Source of the DNA: Candidatus Roizmanbacteria bacterium RIFCSPLOWO2_02_FULL_40_13
Lineage (GTDB): Bacteria; Patescibacteriota; Microgenomatia; UBA1406; GWC2-37-13
Assembly (NCBI GenBank): GCA_001789965.1
Contig: MGBA01000012.1
Location: 1 to 61,389, forward strand
DNA length: 61,389 bases
Reading direction: 5' to 3'
Shown: positions 8,050 through 15,931 of the stretch, in pieces
Numbering within the stretch: the stretch's first letter is position 1
How the letters are laid out: every line of letters begins with the position of its first letter
The notes under the pieces: model-generated
What the model saw: only the letters and a program-made list of their open reading frames with translations
Told to the model about the DNA's origin: nothing
Database searches by the model: none
Position numbers and translations under genes: made by a program

Positions 8050-10911
8050 TTAAGATTCCTTTTTAAATACAGTGATTCCAAAAGCAAATACCAAAAGTAA
8101 AAATCCGGCAAATTCAAGATACTGCGGCCAAAAAATAATACTTACAGACTTTCCCGAATTTTGATCGATGCTCCAGCCATTTGCCCAGTTGTTTACCAGT
8201 ACATGTTCTTCAAGTTCTTTATTGTCCTGATAAGCTTTCCAGCCATTATCGTATGATTGACTAAGAATGAGAGTTCCCTTATCTGTATTTTTAAGCGCGA
8301 CATCATAGGTAAAGTAACTCGTTTTTTTAGCAGAAAAAACAGACTCCATACGGGATTTTTGCACCGTTGACCCTTTCCGCAAGAGGGCGAAATCCTTAAT
8401 TGCGTTATACGGAAATGCGTAAATCTTTACCTCTGCCAGTTCGTTTACAGAAGAAACGTTCTTGTAGGAGTTACCCTGAAAGGTGAGACCATATCCGAGG
8501 CCGTATTGGTACTTCGGCCCTAAAAAGAAATAATCTGTATCGCTCTGAAGTCTTTCCTCAAGATAGCTTTGCTTTTTGGTATCGTCAAGAATGTAGAAAA
8601 AAAGACGTCTTCCGACAAGGTTGCTATTTTTTACCTTGATAAGATACCCGTACTGTTGTTCAAGAAACGGATCATTGTATCCAAAACATGCGACAGCTCC
8701 CTGGTCAGAACCTACCCGGATGCCGTTTTTCAACGGAAGCTTTTTCACTATGCCTTTTTCCTGTCCGCAATCAACAAGTTCTGTTTTTGTTACGTCGATC
8801 GTTGACACGAGAGTTTTAGGTATGGTTGCAACTATTGTATGTGGCTCTACTTTTATCTGGTAGGCTACCTGAAATGTTTCTACTCCTCTTGGGGTATTGA
8901 GAGGCATTCCGTACTTTCCCGCTGATGTTTCTGCAACTTGAAAGTTTTCCGAATCAAAATTTGTCCTTAATTCAAAACTGCGCTCCGTTTCAACAAGGCT
9001 CCACTTTTTATCAGCCAATCTGGTGCGGCTCATTACATCACGGAATGGGTAAAACAGTATGGGTTTCCCATCTGTCATATACCCACCGGTTTTTTTATAT
9101 ACATTGTCATTATTCTCAGCGCTTACTGCAGGAGATACCGAGCTAAGAGAAGAGGCGAGTGAGACAAAATCCTCCACCTTGTGGTCTTGCATAATCTGAT
9201 ATATATCAATAACCTTGCCCTTTTTTACTAGTTTGACATGAGGATCTTTAAGAAGTTTTGTAAGACTCTCATACTGAAGACTTCTGGTAATGGACGAAAT
9301 AGAGAGATGAGACTTGTCAAAAATTACATACGCGACATCGTACTTAGTTAGTGTGTCTATAAAATCATCCTTTTTTTCACCATCGACTGCTTGTTTCAGC
9401 TCCCAGAAATACCGCTCGCTGGAACCGCTCCAGACATCAAACGTGCGCGAAAGCATTGGTTGCTCAATCCCGTACCACATAAATCCCGAACCATTGTATC
9501 CCCAGCTTTGATAAAACCAACCCCAGAAAGTATGGTCGGGTAAAATAGCGATCCTTTTATTTATGTCTTGATGTTTAAAATACTCGATTGCTTCAAGGTA
9601 TTCCTGAGGTAGTTTAATCTTCATCGATGGAGAGAAAAAGTACCCTTTAAATGAGGGAAGCGTATATGTCAATACGGCGAAAGCAAGAAAACAAAATGCA
9701 ATATTTTTTCCTTTTCCTGAAAGTTTTTTTAAAAGAATATGCGCTCCCTGGGCAAAAAAGAAACTTGAGACGAGAGAATAGGGAATTACAAATTTGGTAA
9801 AAGGAGAGCGGAATATCTGATTGAAAAAGCCGTTCGTACGGAACATATTATTTACTTCTGAGATAACGGGCGTTGCAGAAAGAAGGGCTATTGCGCAGAC
9901 TATATAGACAAGCAGAAAGGCTTTATGTTTCCGTCCCCGCATAAATACACCAATAAGTACAACAGCGGATAGAATATATGAAAGGATCTTAAAAGGAGCT
10001 TGCGAGAAATGATTGTGCCACTCAAGAAAGAGTCTTTCCTGATTGGAACGGAAAAGATCAAAATAGAAACCCTTAAACGACACGAAATTAGAAATCGTTC
10101 CCTTTTCATAATTTTGGAAAAAAACATCCTCGGTAGCCAACTGATTTATTTTTGCCTGCGTTATCACACCACCGTTGGCTATTAAAAAATACAGCTGAGG
10201 CAAGATCCAGAAAGAATTGACTAAAAAGAGCAAAAAGAAAAGCAACACCACTTTCTTTATCGACTGGAAAGATCTCTTGCCCCAAAGATACACAGAAGCA
10301 AGACAGGCCAAAACAATCACGTATACGACAAACAGTGTCTGAAGATATGCCTGCGGTGTCGAAAGAAGGTTTATGATCAAAAACAATAAAAGATTCCGCC
10401 GACCAGTCTTCTCTTTTAACACCTTGCTGAATATCCAGAGTTCCCACGGGAGCGCGGCAAAAAACCAGGAAAACGGTTCAAACGGCACGTAAAAAAGCTG
10501 AATCGTACCGATATTGAACATATAAAACAAAGCGCCCAAAAAGGCTATCTGTTTTTCCCGGGGTTCATAAAACTCAATAAGCTTATGTATTCCGATTGCT
10601 CCGGCAAGAAGCAAGAGGCAATGGACGACGTAGCGATTTAAAGACTGCGGAATTACAAGCGCCAATATGGAAACAAAAACCGCATGGATTAGATCCGAAG
10701 CGTGGGCCATTCCACCCACCAGTCCGAGACTCTGATATTCCTGCCAGACAGCAAAAAAAGCACGCTTCACCGCAAGAAGAGGATTAAGCTCGGTCGAAAG
10801 ATGATCCCACCCGATGAGATACGTACCCTCTTTTACGTTAGTTACAAAGACGATAAAGACGATGACGACAAGAGCGATGATGGCAAGATGCCGCTGTATG
10901 TAGGTTTTCAT
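8050..10911 (-). CDS. Giant GT-C membrane glycosyltransferase, AftD-like (DUF3367 type)
   Basis: A 953-residue protein beginning MKTYIQRH. It has an N-terminal membrane helix, then GWDHLSTELNPLLAVKRAFF, which fits the acidic-motif loop of arabinofuranosyltransferase AftD-like GT-C enzymes, about ten more membrane helices up to about residue 430, a long outward-facing domain (about 430-920), and a final membrane helix (PQYLEFAGFLLLVFAFG). Such enzymes use lipid-linked sugars to extend surface glycans. The start is placed at 10911 because the stop of the upstream gene overlaps this ATG (TAATG), a classic coupled junction; an in-frame extension to 11019 would run deep into that gene. Exact sugar unknown. 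Confidence 0.75.
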   Translation of the reverse strand: MKTYIQRHLAIIALVVIVFIVFVTNVKEGTYLIGWDHLSTELNPLLAVKRAFFAVWQEYQSLGLVGGMAHASDLIHAVFVSILALVIPQSLNRYVVHCLLLLAGAIGIHKLIEFYEPREKQIAFLGALFYMFNIGTIQLFYVPFEPFSWFFAALPWELWIFSKVLKEKTGRRNLLLFLIINLLSTPQAYLQTLFVVYVIVLACLASVYLWGKRSFQSIKKVVLLFFLLFLVNSFWILPQLYFLIANGGVITQAKINQLATEDVFFQNYEKGTISNFVSFKGFYFDLFRSNQERLFLEWHNHFSQAPFKILSYILSAVVLIGVFMRGRKHKAFLLVYIVCAIALLSATPVISEVNNMFRTNGFFNQIFRSPFTKFVIPYSLVSSFFFAQGAHILLKKLSGKGKNIAFCFLAFAVLTYTLPSFKGYFFSPSMKIKLPQEYLEAIEYFKHQDINKRIAILPDHTFWGWFYQSWGYNGSGFMWYGIEQPMLSRTFDVWSGSSERYFWELKQAVDGEKKDDFIDTLTKYDVAYVIFDKSHLSISSITRSLQYESLTKLLKDPHVKLVKKGKVIDIYQIMQDHKVEDFVSLASSLSSVSPAVSAENNDNVYKKTGGYMTDGKPILFYPFRDVMSRTRLADKKWSLVETERSFELRTNFDSENFQVAETSAGKYGMPLNTPRGVETFQVAYQIKVEPHTIVATIPKTLVSTIDVTKTELVDCGQEKGIVKKLPLKNGIRVGSDQGAVACFGYNDPFLEQQYGYLIKVKNSNLVGRRLFFYILDDTKKQSYLEERLQSDTDYFFLGPKYQYGLGYGLTFQGNSYKNVSSVNELAEVKIYAFPYNAIKDFALLRKGSTVQKSRMESVFSAKKTSYFTYDVALKNTDKGTLILSQSYDNGWKAYQDNKELEEHVLVNNWANGWSIDQNSGKSVSIIFWPQYLEFAGFLLLVFAFGITVFKKES

Positions 10912-12098
10912 TATTGAGAGAGAACTTGTACGTATTTTTTTCCGATTTTTTCCCAGGAACGGGTCTCTTTCATGGATTTTGAAAATGCCACGGTTTTTTC
11001 CAGATTTTTCCGGGTCCATTTTAGTTTATCAAAAAAGTCTTCTTTGTTGAGTTTAAAAACAAGATTGTTTTTGGTAACAGGATTTAACCGGAGAGATTTT
11101 TGAAAATCAGGGCTGTCGAAATATCCCTCAAGAGCTCGGGAAAGAAGCACCGGCTTTTCAAAAGAGAACGCGATGGAAAGCGGTCCGGAAGAAGACATAA
11201 AAGTTTTGTAAGGGAGAACCACGAGATCACATGCTGAAAAATAAAGAGGGATTTTTTTCTCTGAAATAAATCCTGTGGTGATAATCCCTTTTTCCCGCGC
11301 CTTCTTTTTCAATGCCGCCACAAACTTAGCATAGCTTCGTTTATTGTTATGATTTGGATTAGGGCCGCCGCCTATGATGAGGTGGACGTTTTTATACTTT
11401 TCCCACAGGGCAATCATGGAGTCCATTCCTTTGTAAGGTGAAATATATCCGAAACACAGCACGTAAAAACCGTTTTTTTTAAGCTTTAGTTTTTTTCTCG
11501 CCTCGGTCTTACTGATTTTTTTCATCGTCTCTACTGCGTGGGAAATTACCACTACCTTTTCATTATTTTTCAAAAGTTCTTTAAACTTTTTTTCAAACAC
11601 TATGGTTTTAAACGAAATATACAAAAGAGTAGGATAGAAAAAACTCTTGATTATATTGAGGACAAATGCTTTCAACTGGTTTTTTTCAAACGGTCTAAAA
11701 TCAGCAACCACCTGATGGAGGATGAGGTAGATTTTTTTCCCGCTGAGTTTCCACAATAACATCATATAGACAAACAAAAGAGTATGGCTTAATCCTCCGA
11801 CCATATAGCCTTCAAAAGGCACTATGACTGCATCAGAAGGTCTGTCGCTAATGGCTTTGTAAAGGCTCCAAAGGCTGTTGTAATCGCCGCGTTTCCAGAC
11901 ACGTTTAATGATCATGCCGTTCTCCCTATAAACCTCTTCTTTTTCGAGGGTTTCAGCCCAGACCGTAATCCGGAGATCCTTATGGAATCCGGTAAGCGCC
12001 TTTAATGTATTTTTAGTATATGAAGCAACGCCTACGGTATTGGTACCATGAAGCTGATTTTTTGCGGGATAACTGGAAACGATAAAAAGTCTTTTCAT
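10911..12098 (-). CDS. GT4-type glycosyltransferase
   Basis: A 395-residue GT-B fold enzyme starting MKRLFIVSSYPAKNQ. The N-terminal domain carries TNTVGVASYTKNTLKAL (acceptor side), and the C-terminal domain has the donor-binding pattern FYVLCFGYISPYKGMDSMI, LIIGGGPNPN, and the GT4 loop ACDLVVLPYKTFMSSSGPLS with the late acidic/serine segment near 320. It probably transfers a nucleotide-activated sugar to a lipid or glycan acceptor at the inner membrane face. The ATG at 12098 lies two bases beyond the stop of the upstream GT2 gene (TAATATG), so that start is preferred over an in-frame extension to 12182. Middle gene of the envelope operon. Confidence 0.82.
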   Translation of the reverse strand: MKRLFIVSSYPAKNQLHGTNTVGVASYTKNTLKALTGFHKDLRITVWAETLEKEEVYRENGMIIKRVWKRGDYNSLWSLYKAISDRPSDAVIVPFEGYMVGGLSHTLLFVYMMLLWKLSGKKIYLILHQVVADFRPFEKNQLKAFVLNIIKSFFYPTLLYISFKTIVFEKKFKELLKNNEKVVVISHAVETMKKISKTEARKKLKLKKNGFYVLCFGYISPYKGMDSMIALWEKYKNVHLIIGGGPNPNHNNKRSYAKFVAALKKKAREKGIITTGFISEKKIPLYFSACDLVVLPYKTFMSSSGPLSIAFSFEKPVLLSRALEGYFDSPDFQKSLRLNPVTKNNLVFKLNKEDFFDKLKWTRKNLEKTVAFSKSMKETRSWEKIGKKYVQVLSQ

Positions 12099-12099
12099 A

Positions 12100-12891
12100 T
12101 TAGCGTGCAAATCTGAACTTTCGCACCAAGCCAATTCTTTCCTGTTTAGCCAATTCATACGCTCCATTGAACGCATTTTCACGGATCGTAAACAGTTCGG
12201 ATAGAGAAGAGATCGTGTCGCGAACGATGCTCACCTTGGTCCGCTTATCATCGGTCCATCTTACCGCTACTTCACGGATCGGAAAGGATTGATGTACGGA
12301 AAGAAACAGGATCTCCGCATCATATCCCCATCGGTCAATCTTGGCAAAATGAAAGATAACGTCTCTGGCTTCTTTTGAGAATGCCTTAAACCCACAGGTA
12401 AAATCAGTCACATTTATCCCGAGTATGATATTTGAAAGAACAGTAAAGCCGCGGCCCAAAAGTTGCCGGTATAAAGGCTGGGCTTTTACCACGGTTGATT
12501 TTCCATTTTTCCGGGTTCCGATTATCACCGGGATCTCCTTTTCCATTAGGGGTATAAATTTTTTCAGCTGTGAAAACGGGGTAGACATATCACAGTCCAG
12601 AAGAAGGGAGTAGTCAGAAGAGGAGGCAAGCATACCCTTTTTTACTGCGAAACCTTTTCCTCTGTTTACCTTATAGGAAATAATCCGTACTTTTGCATCA
12701 AGGATTTTCTCAAGTTTCTTCTTGTGTTTTCTTACCTTTTCGGCGGTTCCATCGGTTGAGCCGTCGTTTACAAATAGCACCTCTTCAAGTTTTAGGCCGT
12801 CAAAAGTGAACCCTTGAGAAAGGGCCAAAATCGTTTTTTTTATTCGTTTTTCCTCGTTGTAGATTGGTATTACCAAACTTATTGTCTTCAT
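12100..12891 (-). CDS. GT2 glycosyltransferase, dolichyl/polyprenyl-phosphate sugar synthase-like
   Basis: A 263-residue GT-A enzyme beginning MKTISLVIPIYNEEKRI. Motifs: VNDGSTDGTAE (about 40-50), NRGKGFAVKKGML (about 75-87), LLDCDMSTPF (about 95-104, the DxD-like metal site) and GFKAFSK (about 162). This order is typical of dolichyl-phosphate beta-glucosyltransferase (ALG5)-like proteins, which load a sugar onto a polyprenyl carrier. That carrier product would feed the giant GT-C enzyme downstream in the same operon. A GTG at 12903 would add four residues but lies inside a strong hairpin, so ATG 12891 is preferred. First gene of the operon. Confidence 0.85.
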   Translation of the reverse strand: MKTISLVIPIYNEEKRIKKTILALSQGFTFDGLKLEEVLFVNDGSTDGTAEKVRKHKKKLEKILDAKVRIISYKVNRGKGFAVKKGMLASSSDYSLLLDCDMSTPFSQLKKFIPLMEKEIPVIIGTRKNGKSTVVKAQPLYRQLLGRGFTVLSNIILGINVTDFTCGFKAFSKEARDVIFHFAKIDRWGYDAEILFLSVHQSFPIREVAVRWTDDKRTKVSIVRDTISSLSELFTIRENAFNGAYELAKQERIGLVRKFRFAR

Positions 12892-12894
12892 ATT

Positions 12895-12947
12895 CTTAAG
12901 CACTTCTTTTTACCCACAAATTTTATGAGTAAAGGGAAGTGCTTAAG
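12895..12947 (-). repeat. Long hairpin directly before the GT2 start
   Basis: Arms 12895-12913 and 12929-12947, each 19 bases, beginning and ending with CTTAAG, pair with two mismatches around a 15-base AT-rich loop. It sits 4 bases upstream of the ATG at 12891 on the minus strand, where it would be the last structure of the 5' leader and would affect ribosome access. Confidence 0.6.
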
Positions 12948-13048
12948 GAGTCCTGTTTTTTCTGCCGCTGGAAGCGGGAGTAAGCCGAAGCTTACAAACA
13001 AAACTTTTCGCTCGAAAGCGATATCTCCTTGAATCAGGAGTCCTTAAG
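12942..13048 (-). ncRNA. Candidate structured RNA or mRNA leader upstream of the glycosyltransferase operon
   Basis: Outer arms 12942-12955 and 13035-13048 (CTTAAGGAGTCCTG type, 14 bp, one mismatch) enclose three small hairpins: 12965-12977 (5-bp stem), 12980-12995 (GTAAGC/GCTTAC) and 13008-13021 (TCGCT/AGCGA). Read on the minus strand, the last two loops are both UUCG, and one is the classic C(UUCG)G tetraloop, so the RNA is more likely made from the minus strand, in the same direction as the GT2 gene. The shape is a multi-branch fold. I do not recognise a known riboswitch. Confidence 0.45.
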
Positions 13049-13139
13049 GTGGGTTAGGAAACACCAAGACACTTCCTTATTGCATTCCAATGGGACTACG
13101 ACACTCCTTTCTGCTCAAGGGGCGAGCGGCGGGAGATCG

Positions 13140-14222
13140 CTACTTCACGGGGTAGAAGGAACTCTCACCCGTCGTAATGGTCGCGCCCGGATTGGCATCG
13201 ACCGTCTTTGAACCGTCCCAGTAGTGGGCGGTCCATCCGTTCGGGACGACGTCAGTTACGACGCTGCCCTTGTACTTGCAACCACCGTCTCCGATGGGCG
13301 TTGTTGCCAGACCGGCGAAGGTCGGGCATGTTGGCGCCGAACTGTCGGTGCTGTTCGACCCATTGCAGTTGAAGTTGCCAGCCGAAGCCGGGAACGACGG
13401 ATCCTCGTGTTGTCCGAAGGAGTCCTCTGCACGAGCAAGCTCGCACGGTGGATCCTCATGGACCTTGTCAGCTGACGGGTAACCCGCGACGAATCGCAGT
13501 GTGCCCGCTGAAGCGTTGACTGTGAGGCCGTCCTCTCCCTGGTAGACCTTCACGCCGCCATCGGCGAGTGTGAAGGTGCAGACCCAGCCGTCAGGGCAGT
13601 TTGCCGGATGCGTTTCCTGATCCGGGTCCCTGAAGACGAAGGCGCTGCACTCGGTGCCGAGCCGCTGGACGTCGAGGTTGATGACCTCCTTGGCCTCCTG
13701 TGTGGTAGGCCCGGGGTATCCCTCGGCGTTTGTCACGGCACTTGCACACGTGTCACCGTTGTCGCTTGGCTTGTCCCTCGGGGTGTCCCGGGGGTTGTCC
13801 TTCGGGGGCTGCCTGTCGACGATCGTGACGACCTTCTTGTCGTCTCGTGTCGCAAGGACATACCCAAGCGTGCCCGCGAGCAGCAGTGCAAGCACTGCCA
13901 GTCCGATGACTACCGGGGTGACCCAGCCGTGCCTGCCACTGTTGGGCGGGTCGTTGGCCGGAGCAGCCGGAGGTGTCGGTGCGGGTGGAGCCGCCGGAGG
14001 TACCGGAGGCGCGGGTGTAACGGGTGCCGTTGGAGCCGCCGCAGGGTTCCACGTGGCCGCAGCCGCGAGGTCTCCTTCACGCGCGATGCGTGCAAGCAGC
14101 GTGTTCCTCAGGGTGTCCGTTGACCCTGTGTTGTCGAGCGCGAGGCCGTTGCAAGCGTCTCGGAGCTCGTCGTCGGAGCGCAGGGGGTTGTTGACCCACT
14201 GACGCAGTTCATCCCAACTCAT
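13140..14222 (-). CDS. GC-rich SAP-domain membrane protein, probably acquired by transfer
   Basis: A 360-residue protein. Residues about 18-46 (DELRDACNGLALDNTGSTDT then LRNTLLARI) fit a SAP helix-extended-helix, a fold often linked to DNA binding. Residues 52-95 are a Pro/Ala linker, 101-125 a membrane helix (VVIGLAVLALLLAGTLGYVL), and the rest an extracytoplasmic domain with several Cys and repeated Gly/Asp segments. The base use is quite unlike its neighbours: one sampled stretch (13861-13920) has 39 of 60 bases G or C, with GCC, GTC and CGC codons prevailing. AGGAAGG lies about 8 bases before the ATG, a stronger ribosome site than most genes here. Family unknown; the style recalls Actinobacteria. 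Transfer is inference. Confidence 0.7.
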   Translation of the reverse strand: MSWDELRQWVNNPLRSDDELRDACNGLALDNTGSTDTLRNTLLARIAREGDLAAAATWNPAAAPTAPVTPAPPVPPAAPPAPTPPAAPANDPPNSGRHGWVTPVVIGLAVLALLLAGTLGYVLATRDDKKVVTIVDRQPPKDNPRDTPRDKPSDNGDTCASAVTNAEGYPGPTTQEAKEVINLDVQRLGTECSAFVFRDPDQETHPANCPDGWVCTFTLADGGVKVYQGEDGLTVNASAGTLRFVAGYPSADKVHEDPPCELARAEDSFGQHEDPSFPASAGNFNCNGSNSTDSSAPTCPTFAGLATTPIGDGGCKYKGSVVTDVVPNGWTAHYWDGSKTVDANPGATITTGESSFYPVK

Positions 14223-14418
14223 TGTTGGCCTTCCTGTTGTGTTCCGACATTACCTTACCGGTGTTTTTCTATCGCAACTCCTTTCCTTTGTTCCTTGGGA
14301 GGTTGATGAAGATGAGCCTTCGCTTTTTAATCGCACAGCGAATTCTTTCTCTTCTTCTTCCTCTTCTGTTCGGTCCGTTGGTCTTCTTATGTCTGATGTA
14401 ATCCCTCCTCTCATGTTA

Positions 14419-14468
14419 GTACGTTTCACTCTAACGACTAATTTTTTAACCATTACAGTGAAACGTAC
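14419..14468. repeat. Perfect 12-base inverted repeat spanning the promoter
   Basis: GTACGTTTCACT (14419-14430) and AGTGAAACGTAC (14457-14468) are exact reverse complements; TGTT and AACA flanking them extend the pairing with one bulged base. One arm sits between the -35 and -10 and the other about 20 bases downstream of the predicted transcription start of the minus-strand promoter, a layout expected of an operator pair. Confidence 0.6.
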
Positions 14469-14480
14469 AACATTGCTCAA
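14452..14480 (-). promoter_or_regulatory. Promoter candidate for the GC-rich SAP-membrane gene
   Basis: On the minus strand TTGAGC (14480-14475), 17-base spacer, TGTAAT (14457-14452). The start codon lies some 230 bases downstream, so unlike most genes here this mRNA would carry a long leader. Confidence 0.45.
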
Positions 14481-14681
14481 AAGAACAGATCTCATAAAAG
14501 AGACTCGTTCCTTTTCGCGTGAAAAGAAAGATTCTAATTTCCTAAAAAACCCACAATGTTAAGGTGCTGGTCGGATGTCTATTTATGCTTTCAAATAGAG
14601 CCAATCCATACCTTGGTCATCTTTCTTCACCGAATATCTGGCGGAAGCAATTACCACCGTCACGGTGGAGAAAGGCAAATT

Positions 14682-15323
14682 TTAACTCTTTTTTCGTAAA
14701 ATTACGCCCGTTCCAAACCCAAGCGCATTAATAAGCAGAATACCCAAGCCCATTTCAGGACCTGTGGAGGGGATTTGGGTAACATTTGTTACCTGTTTTT
14801 CAACTCTTTCCACACAAAACTGGGAAGTGTCTTCGTCGGATACAGATGAGTTGAAAGCCTGAGCTTTGTTAGTGCGGCAGGCGGTGCCAGTAGGCATGCT
14901 GTCTTTACCCACTGCACGCGTTTTTAAGGTATATGTCTTTTCCTCTTTTGGACCAAAATCACCCGCATTTATCGTAATAGTACGATTGGAAGAGTCATAT
15001 GATCCTGGAGTTTCAATAACGTCCACAAATTCAGGTACGAAATCTTTTACCGTAACATTGGTGAGTGTTTCATCTGTAGGATTCTTTACGGTGATTCTGA
15101 AGAAAACATCCTGTCCGGGAACAAAGCGTTGGTCAGAAGGGGAAAGGTTGTCAACAAAGTCAGAATTATTAGCCCGTTGAACGGTTTTATTGACATCAAT
15201 AGAGAGAACCGGAGATGGACCGTATGGTCCGTATTGGCCTCCATTTGCAGAAACAAGTTGTCCTGCGAAAACGAATATAAGCGCTGCAATTACGATAGTA
15301 ACTACTCGCGTCACCCTTAACAT
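14682..15323 (-). CDS. Secreted DUF11-domain surface protein with PxTGPE C-terminal anchor signal
   Basis: A 213-residue surface protein. A signal peptide (about 1-26, IVIAALIFVFAGQLVSA) is followed by one DUF11-type beta-sandwich (about 45-150; VFFRITVKNPTDETLTNVTV, then DFVPEFVDV), a Thr/Val-rich link, and a C-terminal sorting-like tail: IPSTGPEMG, a short membrane helix (LGILLINALGFGTGVIL) and RKKS. This resembles LPxTG signals, with TGPE in place of the usual ending, a form seen in CPR surface proteins. No sortase is in the window. The promoter is textbook: TTGACA, 17 bases, TATACT, 6 bases, ATG. Confidence 0.82.
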   Translation of the reverse strand: MLRVTRVVTIVIAALIFVFAGQLVSANGGQYGPYGPSPVLSIDVNKTVQRANNSDFVDNLSPSDQRFVPGQDVFFRITVKNPTDETLTNVTVKDFVPEFVDVIETPGSYDSSNRTITINAGDFGPKEEKTYTLKTRAVGKDSMPTGTACRTNKAQAFNSSVSDEDTSQFCVERVEKQVTNVTQIPSTGPEMGLGILLINALGFGTGVILRKKS

Positions 15324-15329
15324 CCAAGT

Positions 15330-15358
15330 AGTATACTACAGGCCTTAATGCTTGTCAA
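15330..15358 (-). promoter_or_regulatory. Promoter of the DUF11 surface protein
   Basis: On the minus strand TTGACA (15358-15353), 17-base spacer, TATACT (15335-15330), 6 bases, ATG (15323). The start codon coincides with the expected transcription start, so the mRNA should be leaderless. Confidence 0.8.
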
Positions 15359-15397
15359 CTATGGGTTATAGTGACCTATTCATGTATAATATACAGT

Positions 15398-15931
15398 ATG
15401 AAATTAAACGCTCAAGAGCTTCGCGATATAGATGAAAATGAGGCTAAATCAAGGCTAAAAGCCCTTAAAAGGAGGCCGATTTACCTGATTCTCGAGGACG
15501 TACTGGATACCTACAATATCGGTGGTTTATTCCGCCTTGCTGATGCTCTTACACTTGGAAAGATATATCTCTGCGGAGGGACTGAAACTCCACCAAATAG
15601 CCGTATTAAAAAGGCTTCTGTAGGGACTTATAAAGTAGTACCGTGGAAGTACAAGAAAACAGCAGTAGCTGCTATTGCGGAGTTAAAAAAGAAACATCCT
15701 AAGATTCAGATTATCGCAGTTGAACAGGACAAAAAAGCGGTCCCATACCAGAAGATTTCATACCGGCTACCGCTGGCGCTTGTAGTAGGGAATGAAACCA
15801 CTGGAATCTCGAAAAAAACCCTTCAAAAAGCAGATTTCGTAGCTGAAATCCCCATGTGGGGGATCAATAAGTCTCTTAACGTGATCGTGTCTGCGGCAAT
15901 CGTAAGCTATTTCAGCACTTCAAAACTCTAA
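15398..15931 (+). CDS. TrmH/SpoU-family RNA 2'-O-methyltransferase
   Basis: A 177-residue SPOUT methyltransferase. The SpoU motifs are in order: motif 1 DVLDTYNIGGLFRLADALTL (about 31-50; N and R conserved), motif 2 LALVVGNETTGISKKTL (about 127-143), and motif 3 IPMWGINKSLNVIVSAAI (about 152-169), which form the knotted SAM site. It probably 2'-O-methylates a ribose in tRNA or rRNA; the short length without an extra N-terminal RNA-binding domain resembles the single-domain members. TATAAT at 15385-15390 ends 7 bases before ATG 15398, which argues for this start and against a GTG at 15371. Overlaps the convergent next gene by 4 bases. Confidence 0.88.
   Translation: MKLNAQELRDIDENEAKSRLKALKRRPIYLILEDVLDTYNIGGLFRLADALTLGKIYLCGGTETPPNSRIKKASVGTYKVVPWKYKKTAVAAIAELKKKHPKIQIIAVEQDKKAVPYQKISYRLPLALVVGNETTGISKKTLQKADFVAEIPMWGINKSLNVIVSAAIVSYFSTSKL

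Larger units (their letters stand above)
14223..14681. other. Intergenic region upstream of the GC-rich gene
   Basis: 459 bases without a gene I can support. It holds a minus-strand promoter (14452-14480), a perfect 12-base inverted repeat (14419-14430 / 14457-14468) and a CCACCG-TCA-CGGTGG hairpin at 14656-14670 just past the end of the surface protein gene. Open frames on both strands (for example an 81-codon minus frame at 14250-14495 with a Glu-rich run) are low in complexity and not convincing, although a short minus-strand peptide ahead of the GC-rich gene cannot be excluded. The GC content is back to the local level here. Confidence 0.5.

Noticed and set aside
8050-11019. Longer start for the giant glycosyltransferase at 11019
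   Set aside because: The extra 36 codons lie within the upstream gene, and the TAATG junction at 10911 gives a natural coupled start.
13608-14202. Long plus-strand frames opposite the GC-rich gene
   Set aside because: GC-rich sequence opens long antisense frames; these are low-complexity Arg/Gly/Val strings without promoter, and the minus-strand frame has a coherent domain order and ribosome site.
14239-14562. 107-codon plus-strand gene in the intergenic region
   Set aside because: Ser- and Thr-rich composition from a TTC/CTT repeat, no promoter or ribosome site, and it covers the inverted repeat and minus-strand promoter.
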